22,052 nt of DNA from CPC320 sp002684375. GTDB lineage: Bacteria; Pseudomonadota; Alphaproteobacteria; Rhodobacterales; Rhodobacteraceae. The stretch's first letter is position 1. Every line of letters begins with the position of its first letter. Below the pieces are notes generated by a model. It had not been told where the DNA came from and did not search any database. It saw nothing but the letters and a program-made list of their open reading frames with translations. The stretch covers positions 1 to 22,052 of the forward strand of contig CBFIHZ010000049.1 of NCBI GenBank assembly GCA_965662545.1. Direction: 5' to 3'. Made by a program: the position numbers and the translations under genes. Below, piece after piece: positions 14,407-21,694 of this stretch.

Positions 14407-16729
14407 AAGAGCCTCTCTTTGTTTGAGTAGTGCGAGAACCGTCGCCGCCCAGAATCAGGATCGCCGGCAGAACTAAAAAATCGAACAGCATCGCAACGAG
14501 CACGGTGATGGCTGTTAGTAAACCAAGCTGGGCATTGATTTGGAACGTTGAGAACGCAATTAATGCAAAGCCTGCGCCGACAATGATCGAGGTAAACACG
14601 ATCGCTTCGCCAACTTCCGCAAAAGCATAGCGGATTGAATCCTCTTTGCTAAGGTTTTTGTCGCGTCGGCCTCGTAAGTATTTGGTCAGGAAATGCACGC
14701 TATCATCGACCACGATGCCCAGTGATGCTGCGCCGATAACTGCGGCGGCCAAGCCGATATGGCCCACAAAAATCGCCCAGAGTCCAAAGGTGATGAGCGC
14801 TGGTACGGCGTTGGTAATCACTGAGATCAATCCGATACTGAAACTGCGTAAAGTAAAGACCATCATGGCCCCTATTGTGATCACGGCAATGACGTTACCA
14901 GTAAGCATTTCGACGATATTTCGAAATGACAGCGACGCAAAAATTTTAGAGACCCCGGTGGGCGACGCAACCATATCCTGCAGATTATTGCTAGCGACCC
15001 AGTCTTCCACCCGCAGGTGATAGGATTCTTGCGCTTTCAGCGTCATATCCTTGATCACTACAGACAATCTGGTTGAAGATTTATCAATATTAATCTGATT
15101 GTTCAGGTCCAGTCCAAAGGGCAGCGACAGTTCATACAACAACAGATATTGCGCGGCCAGTTCAGGATTTTCCGGTATTGAATAAAAATCAGGTGACCCG
15201 CTGTTCATATTCTGGTTGAGCCGTTTGATCACATCAGAGAAAGCCGTGACTTGATCGACTTCGGGTTGCGCCCGTAACCATACAACAAACCGCTCCATAT
15301 TTTGCAAATACGCAGGTTCACTAATGCCACCAGGTCGTCCAGAACGCATTTCGTATTCGAAGATGTCCTGCCCGCGCAGATGCTCAGAGGCAAAGTCTAT
15401 ATCTTGGCGGATTTGCAGTTCTTTGCTGAAATAAGTGGACATGCGATCATCAAGATTGTTCGTCGCTGCCATCGCAATTAGCGCGACCGAGGCGACTGTC
15501 CCCACGATCAGCACCCGACGCGCATTATGGATGACCATATCGGCAAAACGCGCCAACAAGCGCTCTAGGAACCCTGTCTTTGGTTTTGCGGCGGGCTTGA
15601 GCGGCATAAAAGACAGAAACGCTGGCACAAAAGTGATTGCTAAGATCCATGCAGCAACCACACCAAAAGCGGTGATATTTCCCAGATATTGAAACGGCGG
15701 TGCGTCGGAATAATTGAGGCTTAGAAAGCCCACCGCAGTGGTTGCCGAAGTGATAAAAATAGCGGTAAAATTTTTACGTACGGCCTCTTTGATCGCGGTC
15801 ATTCGGTCCATGCCCGCGCGCAGATGCTTCTGCACCGAACTGATAATGTGGATGCAGTCCGCAACGGCCAATGTCAGGATGATATTGGGGGCTATTATTG
15901 TCACCGGCGCAAGCTTCATTCCCAGCGCACCGGCGACGCCAAGCGCCACGGTGGTGGAAAAAATGATGGTAATCAATGTGGCAACCATACCCCAGAACGA
16001 TCTCAACATGACCAATGTCAAAAACAACATCACCCCGTACATCGCAGGGATCAGTGTCATCGCATCCCGTTCGCCGGACTCAACGAAGCCGTAATTCAAG
16101 ATCATCGACCCGTTCATGGCCACCGTAAGTCCGGGATACTGGTTTTCCAACTCACTGGCCATTTTATGCGCTGCGATTGCGGTGCGGCGCCCTTCTGCAT
16201 CGGGATCACCTTGCAACTCAATGTTGACGTTGACGCCATTGGTACGCATGTTTTCACCCAAAAGGGCGCGGTATATCACCGGCTCGTTCATGGCATATTC
16301 GGCCCGTTCGCGTAATTCTTCGTCTGTCAGGTCCTGCGCCCCTTCGATTAAGTTCACGACTTCCAGAAAATCATCAATTACTAATGTGCGCTGATAATTT
16401 GAAAGTGAATCAACTCGTGTGGCGTTTGGCAAAGTCCAGGCGCGTTCTGTCAGATCTTCGATAACCATTGCCATATCACGGTCAAAGCTATCGCCCGTTG
16501 GGAATTGGAGAACGAACAAGACATTATCATTATTCGAAAAGGTTGCTTGATAATCGTCCCATTTTTTAAGGTCGGGATTGTCCGCTCCAAAGAATACCCG
16601 ATAGTCGCTTGCAAAGGTAAGTTTGCTCATGCCAGTGGATGCTGCAATACTGCCTAGGAGTACTACAATAATAACCCAAATGCGGTGACGCATTATAAAA
16701 TTAATATAACTTTCCAACAACGATGGCAT
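14381..16729 (-). CDS. RND superfamily exporter (MMPL/HpnN type)
   Basis: 782 residues with the two-fold RND pattern: a membrane span, a large periplasmic domain and five spans, repeated twice. Span 1 is at about 14-32, the first periplasmic loop about 35-225, the first bundle to about 380, span 7 near 402-422, the second loop about 425-620, then the final bundle. Proton-relay acidic residues are visible in span 4 (AVADCIHI) and span 10 (VVDDSVHF), as in MMPL and sterol-sensing-domain transporters. At about 780 residues and without multidrug RND signatures it fits lipid-type exporters such as HpnN. GGAA lies 6 bases before the ATG at 16729. It is first in an operon with a LolA-like protein and an outer-membrane barrel and has no membrane-fusion protein. 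Cargo is unknown; a lipid is likely. Confidence 0.9.
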   Translation of the reverse strand: MPSLLESYINFIMRHRIWVIIVVLLGSIAASTGMSKLTFASDYRVFFGADNPDLKKWDDYQATFSNNDNVLFVLQFPTGDSFDRDMAMVIEDLTERAWTLPNATRVDSLSNYQRTLVIDDFLEVVNLIEGAQDLTDEELRERAEYAMNEPVIYRALLGENMRTNGVNVNIELQGDPDAEGRRTAIAAHKMASELENQYPGLTVAMNGSMILNYGFVESGERDAMTLIPAMYGVMLFLTLVMLRSFWGMVATLITIIFSTTVALGVAGALGMKLAPVTIIAPNIILTLAVADCIHIISSVQKHLRAGMDRMTAIKEAVRKNFTAIFITSATTAVGFLSLNYSDAPPFQYLGNITAFGVVAAWILAITFVPAFLSFMPLKPAAKPKTGFLERLLARFADMVIHNARRVLIVGTVASVALIAMAATNNLDDRMSTYFSKELQIRQDIDFASEHLRGQDIFEYEMRSGRPGGISEPAYLQNMERFVVWLRAQPEVDQVTAFSDVIKRLNQNMNSGSPDFYSIPENPELAAQYLLLYELSLPFGLDLNNQINIDKSSTRLSVVIKDMTLKAQESYHLRVEDWVASNNLQDMVASPTGVSKIFASLSFRNIVEMLTGNVIAVITIGAMMVFTLRSFSIGLISVITNAVPALITFGLWAIFVGHIGLAAAVIGAASLGIVVDDSVHFLTKYLRGRRDKNLSKEDSIRYAFAEVGEAIVFTSIIVGAGFALIAFSTFQINAQLGLLTAITVLVAMLFDFLVLPAILILGGDGSRTTQTKRGSYATSTPAE

Positions 16730-17583
16730 TTTTTTTCCAATTTATATCATAGGGTTGTTCGGTTAGTTTACGTGTATTTTCAAGAGCGAAGTGCTCACTT
16801 TACGGGTCGGTACCTTGAGGTTCGGTGATATGTAGGAGACCTTCATAAGTAAAGTGATAACTGAAAAACTTATGTGAAATCCGGCGGGTAATGTATTTTA
16901 AATACCTTTCAGTAGTTAAATTGAACGGAGGTCTCTATTCTCATTGAGGTGTTTTTACTTTTTAGCGGGCTGATACCATTGAGAAACCGGTGCTTTAGAG
17001 GTCTCAATATTATTTTTGATCGGTTTATGTGCATCTGGATGAATTTTTAAACATTCAGTGATTTTATTTTAAATTTAATTTGATGAATTGGTTGTACCTC
17101 GGAAGACAAATGTTGCTGCGCGGTGTCTCCACAGGGAGCAAAAGGTTGAGATTTGACGGTATCACGTAAGCGTTATGTAGCGTTTGTAAACCAAATTGTC
17201 ACGCTAAACCCATTTTGGGGGAACTGTGGAATGCGGATGAAACAGATAATTAGCAAAAAATGGCGTTTTAGCGATCATTGAGAGGCTCAAAAAACAGCGC
17301 TTGAAGAGCATTATCTACATCATCGTCACAAATATCTTCGTTGTTCAGTTCAATTTACTTTGGTTCCCGTTATTTCTGCCCCGCTAAGGGTTTGACCGTC
17401 TAATTTTGGCCGGTTAGTTGAAATGGCCGGCAATGAGCAATCTCAACTTCCCGACCGTGATGTTGTTGAGGTGACAGGCCAGACGCCCGAACCCGATGAC
17501 AGGTAGATCGCAAAGGGTTTGTGTTGGCGGCTGCATCTTTAGGAGTGATTGACAAACATTCACATTAGCGCAGGGTTACGCTA
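16730..17583. other. Long intergenic region between divergent operons
   Basis: About 850 bases without a supported gene, between the RND operon and the WaaA-like gene. The half next to the RND gene is AT-rich (17020-17090 especially) and holds three copies of the 7-mer AGGTCTC, at 16836-16842 (inverted), 16929-16935 and 16999-17005. The half towards WaaA is GC-richer. It contains short protein-like open stretches (minus 17268-17354; plus 17387-17506, with an ATG at 17423) with no full gene, possibly fossils. TTGACA at 17549-17554 could be a -35 box, but no good -10 follows at 16-18 bases. Confidence 0.5.
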
Positions 17584-18867
17584 GTGTTATCTGATACCAC
17601 GCGGCTGGCATTATGGCGGAGATCGAATTACGATATGGAGTGGGTCGACAACTTTAAGCGTTCCTTTTCGCTGTTGATTTATTTGGGTCTTTCGCGGGGT
17701 AATCCTGCGCTGCTGGGGGCTGAAATCCATAGGCGACCGAAAGGCGATCTGGTTTGGCTGCATGTGCCTAATCTGACCCGTTTGGCCGCGACCTTGCATT
17801 TTATCGACCGATTGTGTTTTATGCGGCCAGATCTGAACGTGCTGGTAACGACGGTGGTCAAAACACGACCTGATGACTTGCCCCGGGAAATACTTTGGAG
17901 CCCCATCTCTTCAGAACACCCTGCTGCCGTTGATAATTTCTTATCCCATTGGCGTCCCGACTTGTGTCTTTGGAGTTACGGGTCACTGCGCCCAAGCGTT
18001 ATCCACAATACAGCCAAAAGGCGTATTCCGTTGTTTTTAATAGATGTGGATGAGACTTCATTTCCATCTCGGCGTTGGCGTTGGTTTCTGGGGTTGCGAC
18101 AAACGTTGTTACGGCAATTTGATAGAATTTTAGTGGCTAACCCGCGTGTTGGACAATATTTGGTTGATCATAAAGTGCTAGCTTCGGCGATTGAATCCTC
18201 AGGCTTATTGCCGGAGGGTAAAGTCGCCTTGTTGTGTGATCCACAAGAACATGGTCGATTGACGCAAGGCTTCAAGGGGCGGCCGACTTGGTTGGCGATG
18301 GGGCTGTGCAAGCAAGAAATTCAGGCAGTTATTCTGGCACAAAAGCACGCTATGCGGGTGGCACATAGGTTACTATTGGTGGCTGTTCCCGATAAGAATG
18401 ATGACTTTGGATTGATGGTGGATCACGCCCTTGAGATGGGGCTCAAAGCATCGATCTGGCAAGCTGACCAAATGCCAGGGGATAACGTGCAGGTGCTGGT
18501 GGTGCAAAACCAGCATGATATGGCCCTGTGGTATCGGCTTTGCCCAATTAGTTTTTTGGGCAAAACCTTGGCTTCGGATACTGCGGCTTTTAATCCCTAT
18601 GATGCCATAGCGTTGGGGTCCGCCGTCTTGCATGGCCCCCATGTTTCGCCGCATGCGGCAGCCTTTGCCCGCCTTTCAGCTGCAGGTGCTGCGCGACAAG
18701 TGGATAACGCTGATGATATTGGCGAAGCGGTTATGGCATTGATTGCCTCTGATCTGTGCGCCACAATGGCAGTGGCAGGTTGGCAGGAGCTCACCGAAGG
18801 TGCCGGGGTGTGTGACTGGCTTGTCGATTTGGTCTGTGACCGATTAGAACAGCCCAAGGAGCTGTAA
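17584..18867 (+). CDS. waaA: 3-deoxy-D-manno-octulosonic acid (Kdo) transferase-like protein, GT30, divergent
   Basis: 427 residues. Expected to transfer Kdo from CMP-Kdo to lipid IVA at the inner membrane. The N-terminal half has the WaaA outline: the start of an inner-membrane-associated domain, VWLHVP at 57-62, FLSHWRPDLCLW, and IPLFLIDV. The C-terminal half has the GT30 donor site (LWYRLCPISFLG, then NPYDAIALGSAVLHGPH). The short motif after VW(L/I)H that normally ends in SxGE and carries the catalytic Glu is not recognisable here (VPNLTR instead). Activity, or at least the usual mechanism, is therefore in doubt, although Rhodobacteraceae WaaA-like proteins may be divergent. GTG 17584 is favoured because AGGG sits 8 bases upstream; ATG 17635 is an alternative. 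The stop overlaps the lpxK start by one base, which supports a lipid A-Kdo role. Confidence 0.8.
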   Translation: MLSDTTRLALWRRSNYDMEWVDNFKRSFSLLIYLGLSRGNPALLGAEIHRRPKGDLVWLHVPNLTRLAATLHFIDRLCFMRPDLNVLVTTVVKTRPDDLPREILWSPISSEHPAAVDNFLSHWRPDLCLWSYGSLRPSVIHNTAKRRIPLFLIDVDETSFPSRRWRWFLGLRQTLLRQFDRILVANPRVGQYLVDHKVLASAIESSGLLPEGKVALLCDPQEHGRLTQGFKGRPTWLAMGLCKQEIQAVILAQKHAMRVAHRLLLVAVPDKNDDFGLMVDHALEMGLKASIWQADQMPGDNVQVLVVQNQHDMALWYRLCPISFLGKTLASDTAAFNPYDAIALGSAVLHGPHVSPHAAAFARLSAAGAARQVDNADDIGEAVMALIASDLCATMAVAGWQELTEGAGVCDWLVDLVCDRLEQPKEL

Positions 18868-19922
18868 TGCGCGCTTTTGAGTTTTGGGATACCTCCCCGG
18901 ATCAGCCTGATTGGCGTGCGCGGCTGTTGCAGCCTCTGGGGATGCTCTATGCGCAGGCAACAGCCTGGCGGATTGCTCAAAAACCAGGCGTTCGCTACGG
19001 CGTTCCTGTGATCTGTATCGGCAACCTCAATGCCGGGGGAACTGGGAAAACCCCGACAGTAATTGCCTTGGTCGAGCGTCTTGCTGCACGGGGTATCACG
19101 CCTCATGTGGTGTCGCGAGGTTACGGCGGACGACTTTCAGGGCCTCTGACGGTTTTGCCACGTCAGCATAGTGCAGACCAAGTGGGTGATGAACCTTTGC
19201 TGCTTGCTGCATTCTGTCAGGTTCATGTTGCGCGCGACCGTGGCCTTGGTGTTGAGTTGGCCGTGCGTGCGGGTGCTGAGGTGGTTTTACTTGACGATGG
19301 GTTTCAGAATCCGGGAGTTCACAAGGATCTGTCTATTGTGGTGGTGAATGCACGCAAAGGGTTTGGCAACGGCTTATGCCTGCCTGCTGGACCATTGCGG
19401 GAACCCGTAAGCGCCGGTTTGGCACGTGCTGATTTGGTCATATCAATTGGCTCTGCCAGTGATCAGTCTTGCTTTCGCCAAAATTGGGCCGCAGTGCTGT
19501 CACAGCCATATGCGGATAAAAACGCTACTTTTCAGCGGGATTCTGCGTTGCCTGTGCTCTGTGGGGTGATGACACCGCTGCAAACCGGAATGGATTGGAG
19601 CGGTGAAAGAGTAATGGCCTTTGCAGGCATTGGCGATCCGGAAAAGTTTTTTGAGACGCTGCGGGCTTTAGGTGCGGATGTCGTGCAGCAAGAAGCCCTA
19701 CAGGATCACCAGCCATTAACACCCCGTCTGATGCGGCGTCTGGCGCAGAAAGCACAGCAATCTGGCGCTCAGATGGTGACAACGGAAAAAGATGCGGTGC
19801 GTTTGCCGCCGGGTTTTCGCGACCAAGTGCTTACTTTGCCGGTCCGGCTGAATTTGGAAAACTGGTCGGTTATCGATTCAGCAGTAGACCGGCTTTTTGA
19901 GAACTTGGATACGCGCAGTTAG
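18867..19922 (+). CDS. lpxK: Tetraacyldisaccharide 4'-kinase
   Basis: 351 residues. Phosphorylates the 4' position of the tetraacyl-disaccharide 1-phosphate to make lipid IVA, in the Raetz pathway at the cytoplasmic side of the inner membrane. The ATP-binding P-loop is clear (VICIGNLNAGGTGKTPTV, residues 48-65). VVSRGYGG at 81-88, VGDEPLLLA at 106-114 and LLDDGFQN at 141-148 are conserved LpxK motifs, and VTTEKDAVRLP lies near the C-terminus. Length is normal for the family. An excellent AAGGAG lies 5 bases before the ATG, within the end of the waaA-like gene (TAATG overlap), so the two are translationally coupled and consecutive in the same pathway. No clear terminator follows. Confidence 0.97.
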   Translation: MRAFEFWDTSPDQPDWRARLLQPLGMLYAQATAWRIAQKPGVRYGVPVICIGNLNAGGTGKTPTVIALVERLAARGITPHVVSRGYGGRLSGPLTVLPRQHSADQVGDEPLLLAAFCQVHVARDRGLGVELAVRAGAEVVLLDDGFQNPGVHKDLSIVVVNARKGFGNGLCLPAGPLREPVSAGLARADLVISIGSASDQSCFRQNWAAVLSQPYADKNATFQRDSALPVLCGVMTPLQTGMDWSGERVMAFAGIGDPEKFFETLRALGADVVQQEALQDHQPLTPRLMRRLAQKAQQSGAQMVTTEKDAVRLPPGFRDQVLTLPVRLNLENWSVIDSAVDRLFENLDTRS

Positions 19923-20028
19923 GTCTGTCGTTAAGATCAGGCAGCTCAGCCGGTGGTAAAGTGATAGAGTCTCGACCATATGCCGCAAACTCAAAAGCAG
20001 ATGAAGGTATGTAGTCTGCTGCTGTGGT

Positions 20029-20108
20029 AAGCCGATCTTTTTATTGGTTTTTGGGCAAAAAATAATTCGTGAGATGCTGACTCTTGGTTAAGGTTGCAAG
20101 ATCGGCTT
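20029..20108. repeat. Pair of 11-bp inverted repeats, 58 bases apart
   Basis: AAGCCGATCTT (20029-20039) is matched perfectly in inverse by AAGATCGGCTT (20098-20108). The spacing suits a long stem-loop, paired operator sites or the ends of a small vanished element. It lies 107 bases after lpxK. A protein-like minus-strand stretch of about 36 codons (20041-20150) lies mostly between the arms but has no start, so it may be a fossil. Confidence 0.4.
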
Positions 20109-20209
20109 TGTCATTTCCACTGCTACGTGGCGCTTGGGCCTCCGCACCCTGTAATAAGAAACAAATTTAAATTGCAGTAAAAAAAGTTTAAAAATACTAT
20201 TGACTAGAC

Positions 20210-20239
20210 TTGATAGACAAATGTACACTTTAGTAATAT
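20210..20239 (+). promoter_or_regulatory. Putative promoter upstream of terminator-like hairpin
   Basis: TTGATA at 20210-20215 and TAATAT at 20234-20239 are 18 bases apart. Two perfect TATAAT hexamers follow at 20254-20259 and 20275-20280. No good gene start is downstream, so the promoter would serve a short RNA ending at 20381. Because the region is AT-rich, chance matches are likely. Confidence 0.28.
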
Positions 20240-20245
20240 TAATAC

Positions 20246-20381
20246 ACACTTTTTATAATTTTTTGCGACAAAGATATAATCCAGGTTCCGTAGGCTGTGT
20301 TTATCCCCAAGCGCTTACTGAGCTTAATAAAAAACATTTGTTTACTGTAGGGCGTGTATATTCTCGCCCTACAGTATTTTT
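20246..20381 (+). ncRNA. Candidate small non-coding RNA
   Basis: A promoter-like sequence (20210-20239) is followed about 130 bases later by a strong hairpin with a T-tract (20343-20381), and there is no convincing gene between them. The layout is that of a stand-alone bacterial small RNA. Inside it, 20281-20320 is GC-richer than its surroundings. The true 5' end could instead lie near 20287 if the TATAAT at 20275 is used. I recognise no known RNA family. A reading frame crosses the region, but it starts at TTG, has no ribosome-binding site and runs through the hairpin, so I do not call it a gene. Confidence 0.3.
20343..20381 (+). terminator. Rho-independent terminator-like hairpin
   Basis: ACTGTAGGGCG (20344-20354) pairs perfectly with CGCCCTACAGT (20365-20375); T20343 and A20376 extend it to 12 pairs around a 10-base loop. 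TTTTT (20377-20381) follows on the plus strand. This is the clearest terminator in the window. It ends either a small RNA or read-through from lpxK 420 bases upstream. A second hairpin, CCGAGA-GCGA-TCTCGG (20389-20404), with a GNRA-type loop, follows directly. Confidence 0.6.
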
Positions 20382-20432
20382 CTTGTTCCCGAGAGCGATC
20401 TCGGTACGCTCATACTTTACATACTCAACTAA

Positions 20433-20624
20433 GGCTGTTTGCGCCGCGTTAAGGATATTTTTGACCTTTTCGGGATATGCGCCTCAGAGCCACTGCCGAA
20501 AGTCTTTTGGACATGGCGTTAGCAGAAGTATCCTGATGTGGATGCAAGGCTTTATTTTCAGGCGTTGGAAAAGGATAAACCCTGTGCAGGCGGTAAGTGC
20601 GACGATCTTATCAGATTATTGTGA
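20433..20624 (+). pseudogene. Possible coding remnant, unknown protein, interrupted by TAG
   Basis: In one plus frame, 20433-20624 reads as protein-like sequence (DIFDLFGICASEPLPKVFW, then YPDVDARLYFQALEKDK and GGKCDDLIRLL before TGA), interrupted only by TAG at 20520-20522. There is no good ATG start, and TAA bounds it upstream at 20430. The second part especially has natural composition and looks like the C-terminus of a real protein. I do not know the family. CAG to TAG would explain the internal stop with one C-to-T change, but with no homologue this is speculation. Confidence 0.25.
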
Positions 20625-20683
20625 CGGCTAGGAACAGTGCAGTGGCCACCTGAGATCGCTTTCCAAATAGCCACGCGCCCTTG

Positions 20684-21595
20684 TTATTTTATTTCCCGTT
20701 GAACTTGCCTGAACAAATGCTCGGTTTGGTCTTCACTCAGGCCAAACTCCAAACGCAATTTTTCCAAAAGCAGTTTTTCATCCGCATCTAGAACCCCATC
20801 TTTCATGGCCTCGCGAATTTGGTCTTCAAAGATAACTTTTTTACGCGCTATTTGATTGGTGAAAGCGCTGGCGACAATGCCGGTCAACATGGCCACAATG
20901 CTGACGCCGAGGAATGCGGTAAAAATTGAAATGAATTTCCCGACCGATATTACTGGCGATACGTCACCATAGCCGACAGTGGTCAACGTGATCAGTGACC
21001 AATACATCGCATTGGGAATAGACGAGAATTTTTCAGGTTGATATGCGTTCTCGGCATAGTACATGAAGGATGAGGTCAGCACGAGGGCGAGCAGCAGCAG
21101 ATAGGAGGCCGCAGCAAATGAACGACGTTCTTGATAAATTGCGCTGAACAAATCTTCTAAAGCAGTGGAATAATGCGACAGCTTAAAAACCCGCAACAAA
21201 CGTAGGATTCGCAGAACGCGCAAGTCCAGTCCAGGCAGCAGGACCTGAAGATAGAAGGGCAGAATGGCCACAAGATCAATGATGCCATGGAAGCTGAAGA
21301 TATATTTCAAACGGCCGCGTCCTGATTCGCCGTGATGGTCGTCGCTCTGCGCGCCGCGCGCCCAAATTCGAAGAGCGTATTCCAAAGTGAACAGACCTAC
21401 GCTGATGAGTTCAAACATCGAAAAGTAAAAGGCGTATCTATTGTACAGGCTGCTCACTGATTCTAGGACCACAGCCACAATATTAATGAAAACCAGGCCT
21501 AAAATGAAATAGTCACATACTTTGCTGGTCAGATCATTGCCTTCCGCCTGATCCAGAATCTCGAGCGTTCTAACTTGAATTTTCTTATAGTTCAT
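20684..21595 (-). CDS. Voltage-gated-type potassium channel (six-transmembrane)
   Basis: 303 residues in the plan of a Kv-like channel subunit that assembles as a tetramer in the inner membrane. Segments: S1 about 28-47, S2 58-80, S3 102-120, S4 125-139 and S5 160-181, then the pore with selectivity filter TTVGYGD at 205-211, and S6 219-244. S4 carries arginines at regular spacing (RVLRILRLLRVFK), so it should sense voltage. The cytoplasmic tail (about 250-303) is a charged helical domain containing DGVLDADEK and EFGLSEDQTEHLF, which resembles a helical regulatory or EF-hand-like module. GGGAG lies 9 bases before the ATG at 21595. It appears to be a single-gene unit; no obvious terminator follows. 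Role: membrane potential or K+ homeostasis. Confidence 0.93.
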   Translation of the reverse strand: MNYKKIQVRTLEILDQAEGNDLTSKVCDYFILGLVFINIVAVVLESVSSLYNRYAFYFSMFELISVGLFTLEYALRIWARGAQSDDHHGESGRGRLKYIFSFHGIIDLVAILPFYLQVLLPGLDLRVLRILRLLRVFKLSHYSTALEDLFSAIYQERRSFAAASYLLLLALVLTSSFMYYAENAYQPEKFSSIPNAMYWSLITLTTVGYGDVSPVISVGKFISIFTAFLGVSIVAMLTGIVASAFTNQIARKKVIFEDQIREAMKDGVLDADEKLLLEKLRLEFGLSEDQTEHLFRQVQREIK

Positions 21596-21694
21596 CGCCG
21601 CATTCTCCCAGAGCAGTCCCGCTGCAATCTTGGGCTAGCTCAGCAAATTACGTGCCGTTTTAGGGGTTTTTATACAATTGGAAGCCAAATTGCC

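Noticed and set aside
17268..17354. Minus-strand 29-codon acidic stretch in the RND-WaaA spacer as a gene
   Set aside because: Bounded by stops with no ATG, GTG or TTG start and no ribosome-binding site; at most a fossil.
20200..20631. 143-codon plus-strand reading frame between lpxK and the channel gene
   Set aside because: It starts at TTG without a ribosome-binding site, runs through a perfect terminator-like hairpin, and its product has no domain-like pattern.
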